Source: Aptenodytes patagonicus (Eukaryota > Chordata > Aves > Sphenisciformes > Spheniscidae). From it: a stretch of DNA of 64,000 nucleotides. The notes under the pieces were generated by a model. That model saw nothing but the letters and a program-made list of their open reading frames with translations, was not told the DNA's origin and did no database searches. Below are positions 47,153 through 60,434 of the stretch, piece by piece. The DNA lies in the NCBI RefSeq assembly GCF_965638725.1, contig NC_134953.1:37500854-37564853 (forward strand). Reading direction: 5' to 3'. Both the position numbers and the translations under genes were made by a program. How positions within the stretch are numbered: position 1 is the stretch's first letter; each line of letters starts with the position of its first letter.

Positions 47153-50100
47153 TCTCGCTTCATTTTTTATAGTACTTTAGCATTAGATTTTTACTTTATA
47201 ATTAAACTGTTATGCAAACTAAGTAATCCACACTCAGTTTAAGTAAAAGTTTACACTACTAACTCTAAGGGCTGATGTTGTATTTAATGCTTTCCAAATT
47301 AACTAGGAACTTTTGTAGCTATATTGGTTTGCATCCTGCCATAGACAGATGAGCGCACATGCACACATGCATATAACACATCTGCTCTTTTGTCCAAATG
47401 GACAGCAGGACGCCACAGTTTTTTCCATCAAAAGAAATGCAATTCTAAAAGATTAAGATGTTCTAGTTAGGCACATGGTAACATTTGATGTTTCAGATTT
47501 TCAAATCTCCCAAGTGCCACATTTCCAAACTATAATGAATTAGATGTGATGGGTATATTCTAAAAGCTACTAGTAAAGCTGGTTGTAAGTAAAGAAACAC
47601 TTAATGTAGTGATTGCTAATAAATAATGCTGGATTTAGAATGCACAAAGGACAATGTTTCCCATTAGGTACATGAGAATAAAAAGTGATAAACCATGACT
47701 AGAAGAGCAAAAAACTCACTTCATCCAATGTATATAGAAAAAAGACTGAATATTTGGTATAAAAAGCTTGTTGTTTTTCTCCCATGAAGCTAGTTGTTTC
47801 TTTTCATTCCTTATTATTTCAGAGATTTCAAGAATCTCAAATGACAGCATTCTATCAGATTTTAGTGGAGTTTTCTCTTGAATTATCCAAACTCGAGGAT
47901 GGGGAAGTTTTCTCAGACTTAATTAATATCACAGTGGAAATTTCAAATTAAAAGCTTTTTACAGCAATATATTCAGCCACTTCTGTTAAACAGGTTTCCT
48001 TTTAGATACACAAAATAAATGACACAATCTTGCTTACTTAATTGCATACTTTGTGGTTTACGTCATCAACTACTCACGGACCTTAATTCCTAATGCAAAA
48101 TATGCAGTAAGGCAGCTATATTTCTGTTGCAGCTGGTCTTCTTCATATACAATTGAGAAGCAAAAAGGTATGTATTTGTTTTTCCTTACAGCTTCAAAAA
48201 AAGTGTCTCAGCATAGTAATAACTATATTTTTGTAATTCAGACTGGCTGAAAAATGTGCATTGAATAAAAGTGCTATCAGTTTAAAGAATTATGGATGCT
48301 TTTAGAGTCAAACACCAGGAAAATTTCCCGCCCAAGTTCTACAGCATCAAAAAGTCAAGAACGCAAGCTTTACAGCAAGGGCTATTTAATCTAACAGACA
48401 AACCCATAAAAAGATCCAATAGCTGGAGGACAAAGTTTGAAAACCATGAACTGGAAACAGAATATCTTTTCAGCAGAAAATTCCTAGATATTTTACCAAG
48501 GAATATGACAGATTCTTTATAAGCTTACATTTTTACGTTAAATTTGGATGTCTTTCTACTATACCTCATCACAAAGCATTGGCTTCAGTGCACAGATTGC
48601 TTTGTGGACTATTACTGTCTGCGATACGGGTTCAGGTCATCAGATTAGATGATGGCCTTATATATATGCATCTATGAAATGCAGAAAAGACTACCAAAGT
48701 TACCTAATAATCCAAGACAGCGATGCAGTAAGAGTCTGAAACTACAAAAAATTCTGGCAAACTGCAGTCAGATTAATTTCCCTTACTCTCTAAATCTTTT
48801 TCTTTAGGGAAAGCATGTATCTTCTTTAACGTGAGTGGAAGCCATTTAATGTATCTCAGGCATTCAGAGAATAAAGAAGCTGTAAAATTCAAAGTGCTCA
48901 ATGAAGAGGAAACAAACCCAAATATTTTACTGGTATCACTGAAGCCCAGAAAGTATCACCATATCACTCTGTCTTCCTCTGAATTTTGAGCAGTATGGGT
49001 GACAAAATAGGAAAATGTAAGACTGGACAAGGAACACAAGCTTGTTTTCAGAAGGGTTGTTTTCTAGCAAGGGTGTTAATGTATTCTTCCACAAAGAAAA
49101 AGGATGTATTGATTAGACTGGTCTCAATACATTGTACAAGGCCTTTGCATAGGTACACATTGGAAGAAGCACGTGAGAAAATTTGTCCTAGTTAAGAAAA
49201 GAGCAGCATAATCAGTCTCAGATCTCAATAACAGAAGTAAGATGCCTGAAAACAGTTGAGGAGGGAAAATCAACATACAGAACTTATGATCTCTCTTCTA
49301 CTTTTTCTTGGCTGGCAGGGAAGGCTAACTGAAGTGATGAATTCATATTGTACCATTTTAAGGATCAAGATTCCACCTTCTTTTTGTCCGTCGCAAAATC
49401 CTAGGGCATAGCACAACTTAATCCACACTCCCAGTCAGCAGGGAAATCTAGCAGAGATTACACCTCTTGAAGTACAATTCCCTCTGGAGCTCTTCCTGGA
49501 ACTGTCTGACTGTACCACCTTTTAGTCAGTGCTAGTGCTCGATGAGACAATTGAATCCTTTAAGAACTTCCAAACTGAAACAAAAGTAGCACTTAATTGG
49601 TATTCTGACTGGGACTAATTCAAAGGTGTCTTCTAGTACCTTGGGATATGGTGGGTTCTACTTTGGAGAGAATCAATCAGTCAGAGATTGATGAAGGGGT
49701 GGTGAGGTCAGGTTTGCAAATACAGAACCATCTGCAGAGTCTCCTGGGTTGCTACCTGCAGCATAGTAATTTACAGGAGCAGGTGTTTCCTTTTAATCTA
49801 CATTTTTTTTCTGCTGAAACTGTAACTTTATTGAGAAAGTGCCTGCAGTTTGCTATTAAGAGGGTACTTTGTTTATTGTTCCTATTAACTGCCAAAAGGT
49901 TTCTGAAAGTTGCAGTAACCATACTCCTTAAAAACACAGGCTGCCATGTTAAATATGTAAGTCAATCAGACACATCTTCAGAAAGCTGCTACGCATAAAC
50001 ATATTGAAGTCCAAAAGGCTGTTTTTAGAACAGATTTTGTTCAGAAAGGAGCCATTTCTTTCTGAATATGGGGGACTGAAATTATCATAGTCATTAAGAT

Positions 50101-52924
50101 TATAATTTATTTCTGTTTACAACTGTAAACATTTATGGAGAAAGGAGGCTTTCTGAAACAAAAGAAAAACTCAAGAATTCCAGCTGTCATTTCCCACCTG
50201 AATTGAGCTTGGTGGGATGGGCACCCTGGTAAGACCCCTTTGGTTTGGGTCCAAAGCATAGCAAACGATCAGTAGGGAATACCTTTGAATTCAAATTCAG
50301 GTTCCTGGCTTTGCTGCACCTCATACTCTGCTCCAGCTCTACTATACTCTACATAATCTCTTCTCTAGCCTACCATCTCTCAGCCCGACTCCCAGATCAT
50401 ACAAACTGTCTTTGCATCATTAACTTCAACTAGTGGCAAAAACTGAGGGCATGCCCTTAAGTGTTTTAATTATGATCACATATTACAGTCTCTACACAGG
50501 CATTACACCTCCTTCTCCTCACAAACCTACTTCCTCTCCTTCAAACTCCTTCCTCTTCACAATTCTAGAAACATTCTTGAGAATTTTTCTTGAGTTTGCT
50601 TAATGTATTTTATCTACCCTGTAATTATTAACAGGGCAAAAATTACATGTGGGAAAGTGGTTTCTTGGTTTGGGTGTATCACCAAAAAAAGTCACGGAAC
50701 ACTGGTAAGTGGATAAACTTAGGCTTATATGATTCATGACATTAAAAACCAGGGAATGTCCTCCTTTGCCAATCAGTGAGGCAAAAACACAAGTCAAAGG
50801 GAACCTCTCACTAAAGAAACCAACAGTTAGAAAGGTTTATTTTTTCAAATTCTGCTTTAGACGTTAAGTCTAAACTAAAAGTCTTAGTCTAAAACTGACC
50901 TGTAGTAAAAAAATTTTCACACTTTTCGACTATCTGGTAATATTGGGTTTTGTTATTCTACTTTCCCATTCTTTTGAAAATGTTTAATTTTTGTAGTAAA
51001 TTTTAGGAAATAAAAGGACAGTGACTCAGCAATTGAGAAAAATCCCTTGTTCTGTCTTTTTGTTTAAGTCTGGTAATTACTTTAAAGACAGATCTACTCC
51101 TCTTGGGGAAAAAAAAAATTAGAAGTCGGAATCAAACTGCTTAATTGGCAGATTTTTCAGTTTTTAATTGAACTAATTTAATTTTTACCTGATCTGGCAT
51201 CACCCTTAATTTTCATTTAGTTTCCTTTTTTTACTTCTGGGAAGGTTCCCTCTGTTCCTGGCATGTTTCCCTGTCACTCTGATGAATACTGAGACAAAGA
51301 AATCTTTCCTTTCCCAGAAATAACTGCCTCATCTGTTGCTAATTTCCCTTCCTATCCCTGATGGAACACATGGCTCCCTTCTATGACCTCTTGCTGTGTA
51401 CGCATTTGTGAGATCTTTTATTCCCACCTTTTGCAAAATTTTCCAGTTTTGGTAACAACTTTTCAATATATGTTTTCTGTCTATCCTCATCTAGATAACA
51501 CAAAAGAAATGCAAAGTATTTTCATGAATCCTTTAAGCAAACCCGTTAAATGGCTTATTGAATAAAAAAAAGGCTTCCCATTTTCTTTTAATCCCTTTTA
51601 GCTGTACGTTCATTTCCATAGCAACAAACTTATATGGTTTCTGTTGCTCAGTATTTTTTTTTCTTGTATTGCTTCCTTCCTCGTGGTTACGTGCTTTCTT
51701 CCTGGCCCCTACATGAGCTATGCCTCTGCAGAGGCACACACCAAAGAAGTACAATGAGCAAACATGCATTTAAATGTTCATGTTTTGGGTGATGGATCTA
51801 GCCAGGGATTTACTCAAAACTGATGGTGGCCTGTAACTTAATGACCTTCTGTTGGACACTCATGATAAACACTCAAGCGCACAGGAATTTTTGGAATTGT
51901 ATTTTCCCTTCACATAATTTGCTCTTGGTTCAACACATCCCTATGTTACAGTCTTAATTAAGAGTGCAGCACAAAACAGTTCTGCAAATCCTCTGCACCA
52001 GAAACACTAAACAAAGAGACATTGCATTTTTCCAACCTTCCACTTAGTATCTTCACTTAATTTAACTTTTGATTTGACACCTTAATCAAAACAATGCAAG
52101 TTAACTATTTTCTTAGAGAAACGTTAAATTCCAAACTTCTATGTTAATAATTGTAATATTATACAGGCAGTTCCAGAAAATTCTCTCTTAAACAAAGTTT
52201 TATTTAATTAATGAGGAAGGCCTAGCAACTTGCATTAAAAAGAGAGTTCATGGAAAGTCCATGATGATAAAGTCTGAATTAAATTCTATAGCTCTATTAA
52301 AGAGATTGTATTTAGCATTATAAGGACCTAACATTTGTGCTGCATAGGTTGAAGATCACATGGCACTAATGTTTGTTTAAATTATAGTAGCCTCTTCACA
52401 GAAATCTACCTCTAAGTACTGTTTCCTTTCTTCATTTTCCGTGCTGACTTTGGCTTTTGGAAATTAACATAGTTAAACACCACTGTGTTCCTCTTCTTGA
52501 TGTGAAACTCATGCGATTTTGAGTCTGAATTCTCATTTCAAGTATAATCAGACGTTTCATTTGATGCTAAGGTAACTTAGCATTCAGGATCTTGCTCAAA
52601 GTTAAGACAGTTAAGGTAGATTAACTATATACAGCTAATAAAACCAACAGGTAAATCCTTCACATGAAAACGTGAAACAAGGCCACACAAATTCTAAATA
52701 ATTTTATTTGAAGTTCACACAACCTATTTTTTGCACTAGGAAAGATGGACAGAATTTGTCACAACAAGTAATTTCCTTTACTGTTGACTGAAAATATGCA
52801 ATGTATTAAAATAAGTCTTAGTGAGTAATTAGAATCACCAGGTGAACTACGCAATATTTCATGAAAATAAAGTTGCTACTCAGAAAATGAGTGCTCTTTT
52901 TCTTGCCACTCTCAGCAGCCTTGC

Positions 52925-53140
52925 TTGTTTTGCATATGGTTGCATGTTTAATTAGCAATCCTTCTGTAAGTGTCTGCAATTAGCACAGTGATGATTAATA
53001 AAATAACTCCTTTAAAGCTCCATTTAGGCAGCAGAACTGCACAATCAGGTATAATTAATTCATCATTAATAAATCATGGCTGATTAACTAAGCTGTTGAT
53101 TACAAACACATTACTGCATGGTCTCCCACCTGAGCTCTGG
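52925..53140. promoter_or_regulatory. Candidate remote ATOH7 enhancer (homeodomain/E-box cluster)
   Basis: Dense TAAT/ATTA cores (GTTTAATTAGC near 52946, GCAATTAGC near 52977, GATGATTAATA, ATAATTAATTC, CATTAATAAATC, TGATTAAC, TGATTACAAA) are bracketed by two E-boxes, CATATG (52933-52938) and CACCTG (53127-53132). It lies 19.1 kb upstream of the ATOH7 start. In mammals a remote ATOH7 enhancer about 20 kb upstream is known, and its deletion causes congenital retinal nonattachment. Homology to that element is inferred from distance and motif content. Confidence 0.4.
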
Positions 53141-54601
53141 TGATTTTTGTATCCTGAACAGAAATAGAAGCAAAGTAGTAGTAAACTATTAAAAAAAAAA
53201 AATGCATTAAGCAGCAAAGATATTGGTTTGGTCAGGAAATTTAGATAGCAAGTATATTTAAAATTTACTGGGCTTTGTTCATTATTAGTCCCCTTGAGTA
53301 AAAAAAATAATTGTACTATTTGTTAAATGTGGACGGGAGAACAATAATTGCTTCTTTAGTTCATTTATATTCTTAAAGGAGGGCTTTTTTTTTTTTTCCA
53401 AAGCGTCTCGGATTATGGGCCAGATTCACTCTTTGCATAAGCCAGCAGGAAGTAGCAAATGCAGCAAAACAATCCAAATATCCTTGGATTCTCACACTGC
53501 TACTTGCCTCCAGCTACTCAGGCTTAAGTAAGATGTAAGTTACAAGTTATGATAAAATTCAAAATAACTGGAAATAGGGCAACTTGGCACAACTAAGTTC
53601 CTCATCATTTATAAAGGGCTGACATGCAGCTATTCCCAAAGTATGAAAATGCCTTTGAGTTCAAAATACTTCAGCCTGAAATATTGCAAAGGAAAAGAAC
53701 TAAAGCAAAGCTTAGGACAAAAGTGATTTGAAAGGGAAAACAGAGTTTTAGCTAGAGTAACTGAAACAGTTCGATATTCCTAATAAATTCAGAGAAAGAC
53801 AAGAACACTAAAGGAGAAAGCGACAAAATCTGAAGCAGTACATTTCATGAAGAAAATTACAGAAGAAACTGTTAATTTAGGAGCAAATCTTCAGTCTTTG
53901 AAAGGTAAATGATACTGCTGTAACCAGTAAGGTTTTCTTTCAGATTTTAACCAGTTTTATGTGCATCACTATGTCAATCTCTTAAATCTTTCTGCTAAAA
54001 CTTTAATTAAAATATTGACTAAGCAGCAGTACTACAAGCCACTGCAATACCATTCATCTTTGAAAAATACTGTTCATAAAAAGGGAACCATAAAGCACAT
54101 TTCTAAACCATTTTTTTTCATATTTTAATTCAAGTAAATTAATGAACATATGAGCATCATTTCAATATATGGCAGAGAGATTTTTTTTTTTTTTTAAAGG
54201 ACTGTAGTCAGATTTCATGGAGAATGACTGAATATGGAAAAAGTTTGATTATTTTATCAATCAGAAAAGTTTACAATTCAATACAGGAAGCAGGAATGGC
54301 CTTTAACGTGAAAATTGGAAATAAAGAAAAGAATCATTTAAAAGCAGAAAAACAAGGTAGCTGTCCTTGGACATTTTCCGAGATCAGTGTACATATGAAG
54401 TGGCAAGATGAAAGTGAAGAAAACAATACCAAGGATCTTGAAGATTAGAAGTGAGCATTTTCAAGCAATTTTTAAAGATGGACAATAAGTAATCAAAGAC
54501 TTTTGAGCACAGTGGTGATTCACTGCCTAGAGCTAAGATATAATCAGCATAATATGAATAATGTGAAAGTGCGGGAGATGAAATTGTTAGTGTCAATATC
54601 T

Positions 54602-54714
54602 TCAGAAAGTCAGGTTTCCTTTTAATACAACAGCAATTTGCCCCGCAATGTCAACTCTTCCATCATTACGCAGTGAGATCTTCAACTCTCCTCCACGGCG
54701 GGAACATTGAAAAG
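54602..54714 (-). CDS. PBLD: PBLD terminal coding exon
   Basis: 113 bp ending in TGA (54602-54604). The acceptor is TTTCTGTTTAG. It completes an Ala codon and encodes FQCSRRGGELKISLRNDGRV, then DIAGQIAVVLKGNLTF. Human ends GGAAVVLEGTLTA, so the protein terminates at the usual place. Confidence 0.95.
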
Positions 54715-57700
54715 CTAAACAGAAACAAGAATCCACAGTTAAAAAACTAGTATCTATAACAAATTATTCAAAAATCCATGAAAACTCAGGGAAATGAGGC
54801 CTCTGTCTCCAGAAAGAAAGCAGCACCAGGGCAAGCACTGCACCAGGGACACCCTGGATGAATTGTCTTTACGGATGAAGATTAGCTGAGGGTGTATCTC
54901 AGACTAGAACTGGTCTACTGAGTCTGACAGATGCCAGTTAATACAAGTAGTGAATGATAGTTTGCTGTGACGTAGCCAACCAAGTTTCCTTTGTATATCT
55001 AAAGAAGTCTTGAATTCTCCCATTCATGAGATAGACAGTTTCTGTAGGTAAGAAGGAAGAACACCAAGTATTATCTGCACAAGAATGAAGAACCACTTCA
55101 CCAGTATTGAACATATGAAGTAGATACTAGGTTCAAAGAACGTGTTTAGCTAATGGGTAAATAAAACTCAACCAGCCAGTGGAAAAAGTCTACAAAGAAA
55201 CATAGATGCTGTTTCAGCTGCCACAAACTGAGATCGAATTCCTACATAGACAGGAACAGATATTGATTTATATAATCCTGAATATATCATTTAATACATC
55301 TGGATAAAGTTTAAATAGAAATAGCCTTCCACTTGTAAGTAATTACAAAACCGAACTTTTGCCTAAACTGTTTAGTCATACACAGGTGGGACAATAACGC
55401 TCACTCAGCACGTTGAGTCTGTAGACTTGTTCAGTAGTCCAATTTTAGCTGCACAATTACTTGATCAGAAAACAGTCTGGTTCAGATGGCATTTAACAAA
55501 GGTTTGAGTTTCATACAGTGGTGTTTTTGTAAAAGGCTGTAAATGGATGATGAGTCATTAATCTTCACAGTCTCCTTACTCAATGAATTTCCAACTACTA
55601 CAAAAGTTGTTCAAAGCCAAAGGGCATGTTTTTCCTCACAAACGCACAATTTGTCAATTGGGTAGAGATTGTATTCAGATCCCAACAGAGCATAGGATCT
55701 TCAACAGATAGCATATATACTGTACGCTTTAAAACAATTTCTCAGCCACAGCTGACAAGACAGCTCTTCCTTATAACAGGATATTAGATTCTCAGACAAA
55801 GCAAACACTCCAAAACAGTGGAAACAGAAGCTATAGAAAGATTGATACTTTCTGTTCTTTTCCATTTACAGAACTACCGGTTAATGTTTTTAACTTGTCA
55901 GAACAACATCTACGTATGGAGCAATGACTTCAATTGGAATATTTTGCACACTTAGAGATCCAGACCATGCTAAATTAGATCAATTATTATTGCCAAGTGG
56001 CGATACGCAGCTAAACTCTCCCACTCCCTCATGATAGCAGATTTAAATAAGAGAGATTAATTATTTTAAATCTTCAGAGGTTGGTTGGGTGGGGTTTTTT
56101 TCTTTCTTTAAATGTGGAACCAGTGCTGTCTGTTTCATGGCAGGATTACTGAGACTGTTTTGATACTGGTCCATTTCTTTTTTTTTTTTTAAAGAAACCT
56201 TCAAAGTAGAAGAAAAAAAAAAAAACACAAAAGAAAACTTCACCCAAGCTTATATGAAAATAATACTTGATCTTTTCTTTCTCTCACACAGAAGCATTGA
56301 TATTTCACACTATGTCTGAAAGTAAACAGACCTGCATGGAACATTTCAGTAACTAGAGGATTTCATTTAATAGCAGTGTCTCCAGAGACATTCAAGCATC
56401 TCTGATGTGCACTTGCCTTTTGGATCACAAAGTTGTTGCACGTCCACCCATGTCTATACTGACTAGGAATATCTCATACTACATATACATTTTATACGTT
56501 TTGTATGAAAACAAGTATGTACATTCTGATCTGTAGAAATAATACATAACAGCTGAATTCACAGTGCCCTGAATTCCTCTGTGATCAAGCTGAGACAGAG
56601 GAAAGTTTAAGAGTAGGTACAAGGACTGTGAGATTGAGCATGCTGATATCACAGAAACATAGATAGAATCATGCACCACTGCATTCACAAGGCAGCCAGT
56701 GGCCTTGTACTAATATTATCCTGTTGTTTTGAGGAGCTTATCAGCCTAGATGTATCTAAATGACTATTTCAGAATTTGAGAAGTAATGGATTTTCTTCAT
56801 GACATCATCACAATGACATCAACTCAGGAACAAGTGCCACTCTTGTAAAAATATCTATTTTTAGAAATCACCATTATTTTGGTTGAATTTCTAAACCCTA
56901 TAAAAGGACTGATGAAAGAAGCACTTGTCCCTTTAACTTAAGTGATGTTAAGAACTCCAAGACTTTTTTTTTTTATTCTAAGAAAGAAGGTAGATAAATC
57001 TGGTGATAGATGGAGGGAAACACCTCTCCTTTAGCAGAAATGTTACACTTGTGTATAAATCTGATGTGGTCAATCTATATGTTGAGATTACCTGAGAAAG
57101 ATGGAAGCTGGAATTAACTCTGCAAAACTCTTCACTTCTTGAGAATTCAAATTAGCAAAAACTTAAATACAGGTAGATTTATTCTACCTTAATAAAGCAA
57201 CTTCTTCACAAAAAAAAAAAGTGAGGATACTGAAAAGTTAGAAGATGGGACAGACTTTGTGTTGAAAGAAATCCTGGCAAAATTTGTGAAAGTATGATCT
57301 TATAGTTATCAAAGTAAGGTTTGGTTTTTGGGTTTTGTTTTGTTTTGTTTTTCCCAAAAAAAAGCTATAAACCTGTTCTGTACTGGGAAGGAATCAGAGA
57401 ACTTAAAGGCAGTAACAAGAACCAAAATTTCCCCACAAATTAATACAGTTGTCTGAAGTAAACAGGTACAGAAAGATTCCTCTAGCTTCACCTGAGATTA
57501 AAATCTGTCCTGGATAAAGCCCTTTTTCTTCACAATAATTTGGAAAGTCTTCTGTAATCTGGTTATATCGAATTCCTTATGCATGTTTATAAATGTTATC
57601 TTAGAAATGTGAAAACTATGTGAAAGGCTGGATACAGAGACAGTTGCTACATGTTGCGTTCATTAGCAATTATGAAACTATACATCTGATATGAGAGATT

Positions 57701-60371
57701 ATAATTTTTGAAATATTGCAGAGACTTCAAATGAAAAAAAGGCAAAGACTGATACTGAACTCTGATTTAATACTCAGCTTAAATTCAAGGACATGTACAT
57801 AGTTTCAAGAAAGATCATAAAGGATTTCACCTTGTAAAAAGACTGGAAAATTCTCTTTGTAGTTGATGGGGGTGTTTGTTGTTTGACAATTTGGTCTAAT
57901 AAAGTAGGAAGGGAACCCAAACACAGGAAATTATGTCTGATACTTCAGCAGAGATGCAGCTGACCTCCTCTGAGGTCACAAAACCCAGAGAGATCTGACA
58001 ATAGATTTAATGTTCCTCATTTTTACATTATTTCATATGTGATCTACTTTGGAACTAACAGATCTTTCATTTTATGGAAGAAAATCTTCCTTTATTCTTG
58101 CAATAAAAGGAAGCTATTGGATATTACAGATATTACAGAAGCTACCACAAAGGTTTCTAAAAAGTCAAAAGATGCTCTTATTTATTAATCTTCGGTGATA
58201 TGGAATCTTCTTGATTGCCAGCCATCTTTTGCAAATAATCTCATTAGTAATAGAATTCACCCCAGTACTACCTGATACCCTTCAGTCACGTGCATGTAAG
58301 GAAAAGTTACTTCTCGTAAACACATGTAGAGACCACACGTTGATCAGACCTCAAATTAACTTGTTCTCTTTAAATCCGTTTTGTATGATTTCTACCCCAA
58401 AAGAAGTTTGAGGACACATATGCATGAAATATGAAAAAAAGAAAAAAAAAAAAAAAATCTATCTGGTGGGAAGATAGGACTTTTTTTTGTGCTAAACACA
58501 TTAGAGAAGCTGATTACAGTATCAACTGCCTTTGCTGCTTGATATAGTTTCTCTAAAAGAGGAAATGGCACAGTACATACAAAATACATAAAAAAGCAAA
58601 ACAGGTAGAAAGTATCATTTAAAAATACAGACAGAATTCCTGTCTATTTCATTACTTAAAGAAGCAGTGTCTATAGATGGCACATAAGAGTTTCAAATTC
58701 CACATTAACATCCAAAAATGTCAAAATCTTCTGAGAAACAGCCAGTCCATAAGGATGCATTACCAAAGACCGTTTCTCCTCTTCAGAAAATATGTTGGGA
58801 TTTTTCCCCCCAATATTATGGAAACTATCACAGATTTGGGTGATGTCAATGCAAATACGAGATCTTCAGAACAGAATGTTAAACCTTTCCTTCAATCCAC
58901 AATGGAGAAGGTCTCAGTCATTGTGGATTACCATACTGAGCTATGGAGCGCAAACAGATCCTTTAAAGACCTTATTCTCAAGAAAATCCATTTTGAGATT
59001 CATTTGACCAAATATAGGAAGGCTTATGTTTAAGGTAGCTGTTTGGCTAAGCGTTCACTTTTATGGACAAGGAACCTTATCAGTTCATGGATCCAATCTC
59101 TGTTCTAAACTAAATGTTACCAAAGACTTAATTGTTGTCAGGTGCACGAAAGAATTGTAATCCCCTGCCCGCTCTTAGGGAACCAGATAGGGACTAGGGT
59201 ATTTTGTATTGCTTCTGTTCTCCCATTCTCTGGCAAAGCACTAGAAACATGAGAAGCAAAGACACTCAATGCCTCTTTATCTAGTGTTTTCATGTATTAA
59301 TAGTTTCTCTGTTTTTTTTCCACCTAGTTCTTCAGTTTCTTGCTTAACAACAAATACGTGATCTAATAAGCATATCTCATTGATTGAAAGAATACCAATA
59401 AATCTCTTCTGTGACTTCAGAGGTCTAGTCATCTCAGATTCCTTTAAGGCTTAATCATTTAAAAGTAAGACTGCAAATAAAATCACAAACAAATAAAATT
59501 TGCCAATGCCCATTTATCTTGTCCCCATTCTTACACATTTAAGGTCAGTCACGTTCTTTCTGTTCTTGTAACATAAGTGACTATTCTTTCTTATATCCTT
59601 CCTTGCTACCATGTAAAAGATCATCATCCTGAGGAAAACTGATCTTCATACCTAAATGCACAGATGTATCAGAAACTAGAAAAAATCCTGTACCATAAAG
59701 CACATTCTGTAAGTAGAATCTGAATGTTAAAAATACATCATCTCTTCTTATCTAGCCATAATAACACTAGCTATTCTAAACCCGAAGTTTCCTAAAGAAG
59801 TCACTGAAGGGATTAATCTGGAGTAATTCTCAAGAAAATTCCAAAATCAGGCAGAAACCATATGACTTTTTTCAGTCTCATCTTAATATACATGAAGGGA
59901 AAGGGAAACACTGTCCAAATTGTACTGAAAAGTACACATCGTTAATGAAAATACCAATACATGTTCCCAATACCCGAAATGCAAGCCATAAAGACCAAGT
60001 AGTAAAGTAAAATTCAATCAAAACACATAAACAACATCATCTGAAGTTCACCAAGCTTCAGTTATGATGAAAGTTTATGAGAACTAAAATCCAAAAGCTA
60101 AAATCAAAAACTAACTGCAGAGAATTATGATCCAGAAACTGACACTTCGAACTCCCTGTGGGCATGATGTGTCTTGCTGGTGGGTAGAAAAGAAAGCAAT
60201 TTCTTAAAGCTACCTCACACACAAAATACTACATAATATTCTATTCATATTGAGAAAATGGATAGGGAGTTATTGCTACAGTTTAGATTGTAGTAATAAC
60301 ATAACTTTTTCTTTTCTAGTGAGTAGCTTTTACATAAACAGGCAGCTTTGCAAGAAAACAGTTTCTCTTAC
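54715..60371 (-). other. PBLD last intron (5.7 kb)
   Basis: A+T-rich intron with poly(A/T) tracts (for example near 58441) and a TTTTG simple repeat near 57335. A 118-codon + strand open frame at 58677-59033 is the longest. No second gene is recognised inside it. Confidence 0.6.
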
Positions 60372-60434
60372 CAAGCATTTCTTTCTTCCCCAGCTGCTCT
60401 GACCAGTAGCTGCTTAAAACAGCATGGGCAGATC
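60372..60434 (-). CDS. PBLD: PBLD exon: conserved SAHAVL helix
   Basis: 63 bp. The acceptor is TTTCTTTTAAG and the donor CTTG|GTAAGA. It completes the Gly of the DPVTG motif and encodes SAHAVLSSYWSEQLGKKEML. The G-S-A-H segment forms part of the active-site pocket in PhzF-family proteins. It ends one base into an Ala codon. Confidence 0.94.

Larger units (their letters stand above)
41373..54601. other. Gene-free interval between CR1 and PBLD 3' end
   Basis: A+T-rich. Contains an unplaced 159-codon open frame (41706-42185), AAAC and TA-rich simple repeats, a local duplication near 46.4 kb and two candidate regulatory blocks (about 45500-46000 and 52925-53140). The PBLD 3' UTR must occupy the right end, but I could not choose a poly(A) site. 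Confidence 0.6.

Noticed and set aside
48630-48680. TTAGATGATGGCCTT-like stretch resembling a CR1 tail
   Set aside because: The match to the CR1 3' end is too short and lacks the ATTCTATG repeat.
54224-54448. 74-codon plus-strand frame near the PBLD stop codon
   Set aside because: Lies opposite the likely PBLD 3' UTR, no family match, length within chance.
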